This document shows positions 27,453-35,562 of a DNA stretch of 36,938 bases, piece after piece. Numbering within the stretch: position 1 is the stretch's first letter; every line of letters starts with the position of its first letter. The notes under the pieces were generated by a model that saw only the letters and a list, made by a program, of their open reading frames with translations, was not told the origin of the DNA and did not search any database. Source of the DNA: Shewanella decolorationis S12. Its GTDB lineage: Bacteria; Pseudomonadota; Gammaproteobacteria; Enterobacterales; Shewanellaceae. The position numbers were made by a program, and so were the translations under genes. The stretch spans positions 1 through 36,938 of the forward strand of contig NZ_AXZL01000036.1 of assembly GCF_000485795.1 (NCBI RefSeq), in the 5' to 3' direction.

Positions 27453-27536
27453 TCAGAACATGGATACAAAGAATGCACTGAAAAATAAAGCAATCACAAC
27501 TGTAGTACCTAGAGCCATTTTAAGTTCGGTGTTCAT
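27453..27536 (-). CDS. ynhF: YnhF-like small membrane protein (27 residues)
   Basis: The minus-strand frame encodes MNTELKMALG followed by a hydrophobic helix rich in Val, Ile, Leu and Phe and ending SMF. The N-terminal pattern M-x-T-(D/E)-L-K-x-x-L-x-T-T matches E. coli YnhF (29 residues), a tiny inner-membrane protein of unknown function. The ribosome-binding site AGGAG is 7 bases before the chosen ATG; another ATG six bases upstream is too close to it. The gene is divergent from gloA, has its own hairpin downstream and is easy to miss in automatic annotation. Identity rests on the short N-terminal match and the single membrane helix. Confidence 0.72.
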   Translation of the reverse strand: MNTELKMALGTTVVIALFFSAFFVSMF

Positions 27537-27661
27537 ATTCATTCTCCTAGTTGGTATGGCACCATTATTATCAAGCCCGACAAAAATGCCTATATTGAGA
27601 TAGTTATTTTGTGAGCAAGAGCTAAATTATCGTGCACTTTTCACACCGCGCAGACAAACAA

Positions 27662-27677
27662 GGTGACGTAGCTCACA
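27662..27677. promoter_or_regulatory. Candidate CRP site between ynhF and gloA
   Basis: GGTGACGTAGCTCACA matches the consensus TGTGA-N6-TCACA at all but one position. It lies about 126 bases before the ynhF ATG and 126 bases before gloA. The distance from the gloA promoter (about –108) is long for activation; about –90 relative to a likely ynhF start is more usual. Confidence 0.5.
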
Positions 27678-27762
27678 AAGCAAGAACTTCCCTAGCGCAC
27701 ACAATGGTCAAAATCAAGACTGGGCGATTCAGTTATTCGATTGCATGACTTACGGCAAATTT

Positions 27763-27771
27763 TGATATACT
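27763..27771 (+). promoter_or_regulatory. Extended –10 promoter of gloA
   Basis: TGATATACT is a perfect extended –10 layout (TG-N-TATACT). A TTGCAT lies 19 bases upstream as a weakly spaced –35. The start of transcription would be near 27778, giving a 25-base leader before the gloA ATG at 27803. Confidence 0.55.
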
Positions 27772-27802
27772 GCCGGCGTAATTCATTGACCGAGATAATC
27801 CT

Positions 27803-28213
27803 ATGTCACAACTGTTACACACCATGCTTCGCGTCGGTAACTTAGAACGCAGTATCGCTTTTTACACTCAAGTGCTGGGCATGAAGCTGCTCCGCACCTC
27901 AGAAAATCCAGAGTACAAATATTCCCTTGCCTTCGTGGGTTTCGGTGAAGAATCAACGGGTCAGGCTGTCATCGAGTTGACCTACAACTGGGGAACTGAA
28001 AAATACGATCTCGGCACGGCCTTTGGCCATATCGCCATCGGTGATGAAGATATTTATGCCCGCTGCGAAGCCATTGCCGCCGCGGGTGGTAAAGTGACTC
28101 GCGCTCCCGGCCCTGTTGCTGGCGGCACCACTGAAATCGCTTTCGTGGAAGACCCAGACGGTTATAAGATTGAATTTATTCAAATGAAATCAGCGACCCA
28201 AGGTTTAGGTTAA
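27803..28213 (+). CDS. gloA: Lactoylglutathione lyase (glyoxalase I)
   Basis: The enzyme converts the methylglyoxal–glutathione hemithioacetal to S-lactoylglutathione, the first step of methylglyoxal detoxification. The 136-residue protein is very close to E. coli GloA over its whole length ('[27 protein letters not shown]', in parts; '[12 protein letters not shown]'). The four metal ligands are present: His6, Glu58, His76 and Glu124. The short form without the eukaryotic insert is of the nickel-dependent bacterial class. It is a single-gene unit with its own extended –10 promoter and a strong terminator. It shares its glutathione dependence with frmA/fghA elsewhere in the window. Confidence 0.97.
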   Translation: MSQLLHTMLRVGNLERSIAFYTQVLGMKLLRTSENPEYKYSLAFVGFGEESTGQAVIELTYNWGTEKYDLGTAFGHIAIGDEDIYARCEAIAAAGGKVTRAPGPVAGGTTEIAFVEDPDGYKIEFIQMKSATQGLG

Positions 28214-28238
28214 GCCTATTATCTTCCCGCCTGATATA

Positions 28239-28276
28239 AAAACGGCGTTTGCAAGCTCTGCAAACGCCGTTTTCTT
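28239..28276. terminator. Terminator between gloA and msrQ
   Basis: AAAACGGCGTTTGCA (28239–28253) and TGCAAACGCCGTTTT (28259–28273) form a perfect 15-base-pair stem with a 5-base loop and T/A tracts on both sides. It serves both converging genes. Confidence 0.88.
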
Positions 28277-28307
28277 TGCTCATTTAAAAATGTCAAAACT
28301 ACTTTTA

Positions 28308-28955
28308 TTACCTCCTGCCCTCGGCGGCCATGGCGACACGGCTGCTGCGCTTCTTCTGCCAAATGGGTAAACGCCACGCGAGCAACAAAGCAAAGCCGAG
28401 GATATACAGACTCGGTTCGATGATTTCAGATTTTACCGACCAATAAAAATGAATCGGCGCCAGTATCGCCACCACATACACCCCATAGTGCAGCGTTTGC
28501 CAGCGGCGGCCCATTTTACGCATCAAGGCTTTAAAGGACGTCAGTGCTAGCGCGGTAACAATCACATAGGCCAGTGCGCCGACTAAAATATAAGGCCGTT
28601 TCGCCACCTCGCTGAAGAATAACTCCCAGGCAAACAGCAGATCTAAACTAAAAAACGCCACAATATGCAAAGTCGCATAGGCAAACACATACAAGCCAAC
28701 TAAACGGCGCGTCTGCATCAACCAGCCTAATTTTAATCCCTTAGCAAGGGGGGAAATCAGCAGTGTGGCCGCCAACGCATTTAAAGCGCCAATACCCGTA
28801 AAGTGGATAATATGCTGCACGGGATCACCGCCAGCACGGCCCGACAGCACAGTAAAAATCAGCCAAGCAATCGGGATAAGCCCAATCAAATGAAAGACCA
28901 GCTTTATCCACAAAAGCTGTTTTGGCGTGACTCTTAACGCCGTGATATTGAACAT
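28308..28955 (-). CDS. msrQ: Heme-binding membrane subunit MsrQ of the periplasmic methionine sulfoxide reductase
   Basis: MsrQ passes electrons from the quinone pool or cytoplasmic flavin to the molybdoenzyme MsrP. The 215-residue protein has about six membrane helices and belongs to the YedZ/ferric-reductase-like family. Candidate heme-ligand histidines lie in 'HIIHFTGIGALNALAATLL' (about 48–66), 'YATLHIVAFFSLD' (about 93–105) and 'RWQTLHYGVYVVAILAPIHFYW' (about 151–172), where 'RRWQTLH' is a family hallmark. It follows msrP on the same strand after a 111-base gap, wider than the overlap seen in E. coli. It converges with gloA. Confidence 0.93.
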   Translation of the reverse strand: MFNITALRVTPKQLLWIKLVFHLIGLIPIAWLIFTVLSGRAGGDPVQHIIHFTGIGALNALAATLLISPLAKGLKLGWLMQTRRLVGLYVFAYATLHIVAFFSLDLLFAWELFFSEVAKRPYILVGALAYVIVTALALTSFKALMRKMGRRWQTLHYGVYVVAILAPIHFYWSVKSEIIEPSLYILGFALLLAWRLPIWQKKRSSRVAMAAEGRR

Positions 28956-29066
28956 AGGACTCCTACTCTTTTGACTCTTTCAAGGCACTAGCCAGTATGC
29001 CGCTAGATAATGCCATTTGTTCACTAGACGCAATCGCTTGCGCCTAGCCGACGCCCGCCGAATGAG

Positions 29067-30101
29067 TTAATAAAACCGCCTCAAATCCATCCCCTCATAT
29101 AACGAGGCGACAAATTCGCCATAACCATTAAAGGGCAGCGTATCGATGCGTTTTGCCGAAAACAACCCACCCTCGCCGATGCGCCGCTCGCTCGCCTGTG
29201 ACCAACGGGGATGATCCACCGCAGGATTAACATTGGCATAAAAACCATACTCATGGGGCGCGAGTTGATTCCAACTGGTGGGCGGCTGCTTGTCCATCAC
29301 CCGAATGCGGACGATGGATTTAATGCTCTTAAAACCGTATTTCCAAGGCACCACTAAGCGGATCGGCGCGCCGTTTTGCGGCGGTAGGGTTTTACCGTAG
29401 AGTCCGACCGACATCAGCGTCAGCTCATTCATCGCCTCGGCAATGGTTAAGCCTTCCACATAGGGATAATGAATGCCGCCGCCCATTAAACGGCTCTTTT
29501 GCCCCGGCATTTGCTCAGGATCGAAGGCAGTTTCAAAGGCAACATACTTGCCTTTACTGGTCACGCCGACTTTTTTCAATAAAGCGGCGAGCGGAAAGCC
29601 CACCCAAGGGATCACCATGGACCAAGCTTCGACGCAGCGCAGACAGTAAATACGTTCTTCTAGGGGAAACAGCTTAGTCAGATCTTGATAATCGAGGGTC
29701 ATCGGGCGCTCCACTTCGCCTTCAATGCGTAATTGCCAAGGGTCGACCTTAAACTGCTGGGCGTTATCAGACGGATCCTGTTTGCTGGTGCCAAACTCGT
29801 AAAAGTTATTGTGGGTGGTGACCTTATCCACGGGAGTCAGCACTTCGTCCTTACCAAAGCGGGCATTGGCCTCAAAGGTCAATGGCGTAGTGATAAAGCT
29901 GGTTTTGGGCTGCTCACCAAACAGATCGAATAATCCCGCCTGCACATAACCCGGAATGCTAGCCCCAATCGCGCCAAGGCCCATGGCTTTGACTATGTGA
30001 CGGCGTGCTTTAAACACCGACTCGGGTGTCACTTGATTATCTTGGATATGCCAGCGCGCTTTTTTCAAAATACCCGGTGTAAAACGTGATTGATTAGCCA
30101 A
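29067..30101 (-). CDS. msrP: Periplasmic methionine sulfoxide reductase, molybdopterin subunit MsrP
   Basis: MsrP repairs oxidised methionines in periplasmic proteins using a mononuclear molybdenum cofactor. Of the 344 residues, an N-terminal twin-arginine signal ('[18 protein letters not shown]') predicts Tat export of the folded enzyme. The molybdenum-ligand Cys lies in '[17 protein letters not shown]'; the preceding 'YCLRC' carries an extra Cys not present in E. coli. Other blocks are 'PEQMPGQ', '[18 protein letters not shown]', '[26 protein letters not shown]' (in parts) and '[18 protein letters not shown]'. The start is probably TTG at 30101, with GAGG six bases upstream; another TTG at 30116 is possible. 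It forms the msrPQ operon with the next gene. Confidence 0.94.
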   Translation of the reverse strand: MANQSRFTPGILKKARWHIQDNQVTPESVFKARRHIVKAMGLGAIGASIPGYVQAGLFDLFGEQPKTSFITTPLTFEANARFGKDEVLTPVDKVTTHNNFYEFGTSKQDPSDNAQQFKVDPWQLRIEGEVERPMTLDYQDLTKLFPLEERIYCLRCVEAWSMVIPWVGFPLAALLKKVGVTSKGKYVAFETAFDPEQMPGQKSRLMGGGIHYPYVEGLTIAEAMNELTLMSVGLYGKTLPPQNGAPIRLVVPWKYGFKSIKSIVRIRVMDKQPPTSWNQLAPHEYGFYANVNPAVDHPRWSQASERRIGEGGLFSAKRIDTLPFNGYGEFVASLYEGMDLRRFY

Positions 30102-30368
30102 TGGACACCTCTGCAAAAATAAATGTTATGTACCTGTGCTCACTCTGTGAGTCCATTAAAGATGCAGGTATATGAACCTGTGTTGAGTTGCTGTAGTGAT
30201 ATAGACACAGATAACAGCAAAAAAATTTCATCACTCACAGTATCTCAACTTAAGCGACTAAGTCTTGCTCATTTGAGTCATCACCTAAACAGATTGTTTA
30301 TTAAAGCACTTGAAGCCTTTTTTGGGGCATGCGACCCTAGGCGCCATAGCTAAAGGAGTGCTAGTAAG

Positions 30369-31934
30369 ATGCCATTTTCTCAATCTTTTTCCCTCGCCCA
30401 GATCATCGGTCTTCTCGCCGTGGCCTTTTTAGGACTGCTAATCGGTGCCCTACTCAATCAACGTCTCACCCGCTCACGCTGGCAACAGTTTAAAGACGAA
30501 TTAGAGCAAGAAATGCGGCAAGTAAACGAAGACGCCGAGCTCTCCCTCGCCCAGCAGCAAGTTTTAGTCGACGACAAAGATAACCAACTGCGCCAATGCC
30601 AACAGCGCTTAGAGCAAAAGATAGAACAACTGGGTAAAGCCGAAGCCATGGCCGAGCGCCTGCCGAGTGTTGAGCAGCAACTTGCCGACAGCCATCGCCG
30701 CCAACTTGAGCTCCAACTGGCCTTATCCAAATCCAATGCGATGCAACAGACCATTCAGGCCAAGGCCGATGCCCAGCAATCCGCCATGCAGGAGAAAATC
30801 GCCACCCTAGAAAGTGCCGAAGTGCGCCTACAAACTCAGTTTGAGAACCTTGCCAATCGTATTTTCGAAGAACGCAGCGAAAGCTTTAAGCATCAAAACG
30901 CCAATCAGTTAGAAGGTGTGCTCGGGCCGTTGAAGCAACAGTTAGAAGGCTTTAGACAGCAAATTCGCGAATCCTACAACCATGAACAGTCGGAACGCAG
31001 CGCCCTTAAGCATCAATTAGAACACCTGCGCGAACTCAACTTAAAAATGAGTCAGGATGCCATTAACCTGACCAAAGCTCTAAAGGGCGATAACAAGCAG
31101 CAAGGTAACTGGGGCGAAGTGATTTTAGACCGCGTGCTGCAAGAAAGTGGCCTGCGTGAAGGTCACGAATACCACACCCAGCAAGATCTGAAAGACGACA
31201 GCGGCAAACGCTTTAAGCCAGATGTGATCGTGCATTTGCCTGAAAATAAAGACGTGGTTATCGATGCCAAGATGTCGCTTGTCAGCTACGAGCGCTATTT
31301 TAATAGCGAAGATCCGTTGGTGCGTGAACAGGCCATCAATGAGCATGTTTTATCGATCCGTAATCATATTAAGGGCTTGAGTCAAAAGGATTATCAGCGT
31401 TTACACGGGCTCAAAAGCTTAGATTACGTGTTGATGTTTATTCCGATTGAACCCGCGTTCTTACTAGCCCTAGAGCATGATCCAAGTCTTGTTAACTTTG
31501 CCCTCGAGCAAAATATTATGCTGGTCAGTCCAACCAACCTCTTGGTTGCCCTGCGAACAATCAATAATATCTGGCGTTACGAGTATCAAAACCAGCACGC
31601 CCAAACCATTGCCAAACAGGCGGGTCGGATCTACGACAAACTCTGTGGCTACCTTGACGATATGGAAAAACTCGGCCGAGCTCTGGATAACGCCGAAAAA
31701 ACCTATCACAGTGCCATGAACAAATTGTCATCGGGCAAAGGCAATTTAGTGCGTCAAGCACATTTAATGCAGCAACTAGGTGTTGATACCAGCAAGCAAC
31801 TCGATAAGATGTTACTTGAGAAGGCGCTTAACGAAGCCTTAGACGAGAGTGATGCGCAGGACAGCGGTGATAATCAAACCCATCGCGATACGCTTTTGCC
31901 CCATACTGAGGATGCCACCGCACTCGAACAATAA
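30369..31934 (+). CDS. rmuC: DNA recombination protein RmuC
   Basis: RmuC limits inversions at short inverted repeats and is a predicted nuclease-fold protein. The 521-residue protein has an N-terminal membrane anchor (about 8–28, 'IIGLLAVAFLGLLIGALL'), a long coiled coil rich in Gln and Glu (about 35–235) and the conserved RmuC domain from about 240. That domain starts 'KGDNKQQGNWGEVILDRVL', followed by the PD-(D/E)xK-like 'KPDVIVHLPENKDVVIDAKMS' near 280–300. The C-terminal tail (about 490–521) is acidic and variable. AAGGAG lies 12 bases before the ATG. The upstream 250 bases contain its promoter and no other gene that I can support. Confidence 0.94.
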   Translation: MPFSQSFSLAQIIGLLAVAFLGLLIGALLNQRLTRSRWQQFKDELEQEMRQVNEDAELSLAQQQVLVDDKDNQLRQCQQRLEQKIEQLGKAEAMAERLPSVEQQLADSHRRQLELQLALSKSNAMQQTIQAKADAQQSAMQEKIATLESAEVRLQTQFENLANRIFEERSESFKHQNANQLEGVLGPLKQQLEGFRQQIRESYNHEQSERSALKHQLEHLRELNLKMSQDAINLTKALKGDNKQQGNWGEVILDRVLQESGLREGHEYHTQQDLKDDSGKRFKPDVIVHLPENKDVVIDAKMSLVSYERYFNSEDPLVREQAINEHVLSIRNHIKGLSQKDYQRLHGLKSLDYVLMFIPIEPAFLLALEHDPSLVNFALEQNIMLVSPTNLLVALRTINNIWRYEYQNQHAQTIAKQAGRIYDKLCGYLDDMEKLGRALDNAEKTYHSAMNKLSSGKGNLVRQAHLMQQLGVDTSKQLDKMLLEKALNEALDESDAQDSGDNQTHRDTLLPHTEDATALEQ

Positions 31935-32027
31935 CGATAAACACGCAGTTTAAAAGCCAATAACTCATAATCCTGAATCGATAGGGAAAAGTCGATTGTA
32001 ACCTTGATGCCCGGAGGCAAGTTCTGC

Positions 32028-33953
32028 ATGTGCAACCCATTGACAAAGATGGTGTTATCCAGCGCAATTATCATTGCAGGGGCATTGAATGCCTCTGCGG
32101 CTTTCGCGTTAACTTCTACCCAGAAGACCTTTCTCGAGGCTGAAAAAGCCTTAAAGAAACAAGACTATGCCACCTACAAGCCACTGCGAGCTAAGTTAGG
32201 CGATTATCCGCTGGCGATTTATCTCGACCATGATATCGACATTGGCAAACTTAATGATTTACGCGGCAACGACGCTAAGGCCATGATAGATAAGTATCAA
32301 ACCACGCCTATGTACCAGCGCCTGCGTTCAAAATATTTATTAAATGCTGGCGGCCAAAAGCGATGGAACGACTTTTTGAGCCTCGCTCAAGACGCGCCGA
32401 CCGATGTCAGGCTACAGTGTTATTTCTATGAGGCCAAACTCGCCAAGGGCGAAACCCAAACCGCCTACACGGCGGCGCAGTCACTTTGGGTCTATGGCGA
32501 TTCCCGTCCCAAGGAATGCGATCCCCTCTTCAATGCCTGGACCAAGGCCGGTAAACGTACTCAGGATGTGATTTGGGCGCGGATGTTACTGAGTTTCGAT
32601 GAGGGCCAAACCAGCCTGCTGAGTTACTTGTCGCAAAAAATCACCGTGCATAGCGCCGAGGCAAAACGCTTAGTGGCGGTGTTTAAAGATCCCAATAGCC
32701 TGCGCCATACCGAAAAATTTAAGGATAAAAATCCTATCGTTGGCGATATCGTTGCCGCGGGCTTAAAACGTCTTGCCCGTAAGGATCTCGACCAAGCCAT
32801 TAATTTATATACACGGTATCAAAAAGCGAAACGCTTTACTCCAGCGCAGGATCAACAGCTGCAAAAATATCTAGTACGCCGCGTGTTGATTGAGCAGGAT
32901 GATAATTTTAGAGACTGGGCCGATAACCTGCTGCCCGAGATGAAGAGCGATGATATGTTCGAGCGCCGCTTACGCTGGGCGATCCGTGAACAAGACAGCA
33001 CCCATATCGCGCGCTACTTAGATTTATTATCGCCAGAAAGCGTAGCCAAAGAGCGCTGGCAGTATTGGTTGTATCGCACCAACGCGAAACACGCTCCCGA
33101 AAGCGCCACTAAGGCGTTAGCAGCGGTCAGTAATGAGCGCAATTTTTACGGTTTTGCCGCATCGCAGTTATTGAATAAGCCCGTGTCCTTGAATCAAAGT
33201 CCTGAGCCTGTGGTGGATGGGACCAGTCAAAAACTCGAAGACGACTTAGGCTTTGTGCGCGTACTGGAGCTGATGGCGCTGGATCGTTACTTCGATGCCC
33301 GCTATGAATGGGTCGCCCTGCTAAAACGCAGTAATAATGAGATGCGCGCCCGCTATGGTCGTTATGCCCACGATCAAGGCTGGTATGACTTTGGCGTAGA
33401 GGCCAGTATTCAAGGCAAGCTCTGGGATGATATTCCCCTGCGCTTCCCGATGGCGCATCAGTCAGGCTTCGAACACGCCAGTAAAAAGCACAAGGTCAAT
33501 ATTGATGAAATCCGTGCCATTAGCCGCCGCGAAAGTGCGTTTTTCCTCTATGCGACCTCGGGGGTCGGTGCCCGCGGTTTAATGCAGATTATGCCCGCGA
33601 CCGCCAAGGCAACCGCGAAGAAACACGGGGCTAAGTACAGCGATCCTAAGGATCTCTACAGCGCAGAGCTTAACTTAAACTTAGGCAGCGCCTATTACGC
33701 GCAATTGTTGAAGGATTTCAATCAAAACCGCGTGTTAGCAACCGCCGCCTATAACGCGGGCCCCTCGCGGGTTCGCCGCTGGTTAGCGGAGTCGAATGGA
33801 AAGCTCGATGCCATGAGTTTTATTGAGTCCATTCCCTTCACCGAAACCCGTGAATATGTGCAAGCCGTGTTAAGTTATCGGTTGATTTACGAGGCGCAAA
33901 AACAAAAGCCACAGCCTTTGTTTAACGAGGCTGAGCTCAAGTTCCATTACTAA
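32028..33953 (+). CDS. slt: Soluble lytic murein transglycosylase Slt
   Basis: This periplasmic enzyme cleaves peptidoglycan glycan strands to 1,6-anhydromuropeptides, the later substrates of NagZ. From the ATG at 32028 it has 641 residues (E. coli Slt70: 645). It has a signal peptide ('SSAIIIAGALNASAAFA', cleavage near 27), a helical superhelix (U and L domains) up to about 470 and the goose-lysozyme-like catalytic domain. The catalytic Glu502 lies in 'ISRRESAFF', followed by 'GARGLMQIMPATA' and 'ATAAYNAGPSRVRRWL'. The frame is open from a TTG at 32004, but GGAGG at 32013–32017 supports 32028. A strong terminator follows the gene. Confidence 0.95.
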   Translation: MCNPLTKMVLSSAIIIAGALNASAAFALTSTQKTFLEAEKALKKQDYATYKPLRAKLGDYPLAIYLDHDIDIGKLNDLRGNDAKAMIDKYQTTPMYQRLRSKYLLNAGGQKRWNDFLSLAQDAPTDVRLQCYFYEAKLAKGETQTAYTAAQSLWVYGDSRPKECDPLFNAWTKAGKRTQDVIWARMLLSFDEGQTSLLSYLSQKITVHSAEAKRLVAVFKDPNSLRHTEKFKDKNPIVGDIVAAGLKRLARKDLDQAINLYTRYQKAKRFTPAQDQQLQKYLVRRVLIEQDDNFRDWADNLLPEMKSDDMFERRLRWAIREQDSTHIARYLDLLSPESVAKERWQYWLYRTNAKHAPESATKALAAVSNERNFYGFAASQLLNKPVSLNQSPEPVVDGTSQKLEDDLGFVRVLELMALDRYFDARYEWVALLKRSNNEMRARYGRYAHDQGWYDFGVEASIQGKLWDDIPLRFPMAHQSGFEHASKKHKVNIDEIRAISRRESAFFLYATSGVGARGLMQIMPATAKATAKKHGAKYSDPKDLYSAELNLNLGSAYYAQLLKDFNQNRVLATAAYNAGPSRVRRWLAESNGKLDAMSFIESIPFTETREYVQAVLSYRLIYEAQKQKPQPLFNEAELKFHY

Positions 33954-33989
33954 GCCGCATGGCGAAAATGGGATAGTAATCGAACAGTA

Positions 33990-34022
33990 ATCAAGGTGGC
34001 ATTGGCCACCTTGATCATTTTT
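33990..34022 (+). terminator. Rho-independent terminator after slt
   Basis: ATCAAGGTGGC (33990–34000) and GCCACCTTGAT (34005–34015) form a perfect 11-base-pair stem with an ATTG loop, followed by CATTTTT. It lies 36 bases after the slt stop. Confidence 0.9.
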
Positions 34023-34167
34023 GGCCACATCAAGATGCCGTTTTATCCCAAGGTTTAACCGTATGAGTGTTTAATCGGCAAACGCGCTCAAGCGAGGTAA
34101 ACTTGTTTGCACTCTTGGCCACTAAATGCGAATAATTAGCGATTAGTCATTTAACACGCCAGTCTCG

Positions 34168-34869
34168 ATGCTCAATCTCAGCGGTTTATCCTTAAGTTGC
34201 GAATATCAGCCCTTCGTCTGTCCCCATACTCAACGCATTCACGGCTATGAAGCACTCGCCCGTTTTTACCTCGAGCAGGGTCAAACCATCGCCCCGAATC
34301 TAATCTTTGAGCAATTACACGAAGCCAGCGAACAACTGGCGGCGGTCGAGTTTCAGGCAAAAGCTTTTCAGCTCAAACACGCCCCACAGGCGCAGCGGTT
34401 ATTTGTGAATGTGGACCCACACGCAGTAGATGGTGCGCATACCCAAAAGTTACTCGACTTACTATCGCAGCATCCGCAATTGACGGTGGAAATTATTGAA
34501 AACACTTGCGTGAGTGATGCCGAGCTTGCTAATCGCCTGTTCCATCAATTTAAAGCGGCCAATATTCAAGTGGCACTCGATGATATCGGCGCCCCCCACT
34601 CCATGCTCTCCATCGATTTAATGATGAATGTGGATTACCTCAAATTTGACCGCTACTGGCTTAAATTAATCGACGCGCCCCATGGCATCGCCCTGCTCGG
34701 CGCCCTGATTGAATTTGGCAAACGCACGGGCAAACAATGCATCCTCGAAGGCATAGAAACCGAAGCACAGCTTCAGCTAGCCCGTGAACTTAATATCGAT
34801 CTAGTACAGGGATTTCTATTCAAACCTTGGTTTATCCGCCCAGAGCAAAGCGAAAAGTTAATTTGTTAG
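34168..34869 (+). CDS. Stand-alone EAL domain protein (probable c-di-GMP phosphodiesterase)
   Basis: The 233-residue protein is a bare EAL domain with no sensor or membrane part. It would hydrolyse c-di-GMP to linear pGpG. Residues expected for metal and substrate binding are visible: Glu28 in 'YEALARF', Asn81 in 'FVNVDP', Glu108 in 'TVEIIEN', Asp138–Asp139 in 'ALDDIG', Lys159 in 'YLKFDR', Glu194 and Glu197 in 'LEGIETEAQ' and Gln214 in 'LVQGFLFKPW'. Loop 6 reads DDIGAPHS instead of the common DDFGTGYS, which may change dimerisation or activity. The ATG at 34168 has no clear ribosome-binding site, so the start is less certain than the frame. It stands alone. Confidence 0.87.
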   Translation: MLNLSGLSLSCEYQPFVCPHTQRIHGYEALARFYLEQGQTIAPNLIFEQLHEASEQLAAVEFQAKAFQLKHAPQAQRLFVNVDPHAVDGAHTQKLLDLLSQHPQLTVEIIENTCVSDAELANRLFHQFKAANIQVALDDIGAPHSMLSIDLMMNVDYLKFDRYWLKLIDAPHGIALLGALIEFGKRTGKQCILEGIETEAQLQLARELNIDLVQGFLFKPWFIRPEQSEKLIC

Positions 34870-34954
34870 GGATAATAATGGTTTATACAAGAATGGCAGA
34901 GTGAATGTAGGTTCGCTGTGATTGTGAAGTTAGAAATGGATCACACCAATATTG

Positions 34955-35176
34955 CTAAATAACATATTGCGTTATGTGCATTGCCATTGTTTCCCCAGTG
35001 ACACGCCGTGAATATGTCCCTATAGGCTCGACGGCGGCATCCATGCCGCCAACGGTCACTGTTGCAACAGTGGTAATCTTAACGACCATTGAACTGTTCA
35101 TCTGGCTAAAAGCTTGTTGCCCCATTCCTTGTTTCGGCTCTTTATCTCAATCGAAAATACCTACTCTTGTTGCCAT
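34955..35176 (-). pseudogene. Small ORF with an in-frame TGA, unknown function
   Basis: On the minus strand, a GGTGAG ribosome-binding site precedes an ATG at 35176 that reads MATRVGIFD and then TGA (35149–35147). The same frame continues for 63 more codons, DKEPKQG, MGQQAFSQMNSSM and onward through 'GGMDAAVEPIGTYSRR' to 'MAMHITQYVI'. Codon choice and composition look coding throughout. Either a nonsense mutation broke a 73-codon gene, or translation starts at the second Met (35125) to make a 56-residue protein. I do not recognise the family. The overlapping plus-strand frame (34974–35192) looks less protein-like. Confidence 0.4.
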
Positions 35177-35562
35177 ACAAATTCTCACCTAGTTACCTAT
35201 GTTTAGCCTTACCAGAAATCAACATAACAATGTATGGGTATACAGTCATATTTAAATTTAGGTATTTTTGTATGATTTTAAGACAAGAACAGTGCGCACT
35301 AATTCCATGCGCAATAAATAAAGCGCTATAAAATCAGGTGAATATAGTAACTGAATTTTAGTTAATAGGTTTTGAAAACGCGCATGCGCGTTTTTCCAGA
35401 TGGTGTATTTGGCAGAAAGCTGATAAATTCTTTGCATACAGATAGTTAACTGTGCGCGTTTTTACTGGTCCAACGAGATAAACGCGCATGCGCACTAATA
35501 CAATGCTAGCTTTATAGAGTTTTCATTGACATTACGATAATAAAAAACGTAGAGGAGTAATC
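35177..35562. repeat. AT-rich region with an array of GCGC-core palindromes
   Basis: A 9-base motif AAACGCGCA occurs four times in opposing pairs: 35376–35384 (+) with 35385–35393 (−), which together form the perfect 20-base palindrome at 35375–35394; and 35453–35461 (−) with 35480–35488 (+), a stem with an 18-base loop. A second motif, TGCGCACTAAT followed by ATGC three bases later, occurs at 35293–35310 and 35489–35506 (16 of 18 identical, 196 bp apart). The background is AT-rich, so these GCGC words stand out. The array lies directly upstream of the orphan gene at 35563 and probably contains its promoter. Confidence 0.6.

Noticed and set aside
30123..30353. 76-codon plus-strand frame between msrP and rmuC
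   Set aside because: No ribosome-binding site and no recognisable motif; the stretch more likely holds the promoters of the two divergent genes.
35147..35149. In-frame TGA considered as selenocysteine
   Set aside because: No SECIS-like hairpin is apparent directly downstream and the protein is not a known selenoprotein; a nonsense mutation or a later start is simpler.
34974..35192. 72-codon plus-strand frame with hydrophobic stretches
   Set aside because: The minus-strand frame over the same DNA has a better ribosome-binding site and more protein-like composition.
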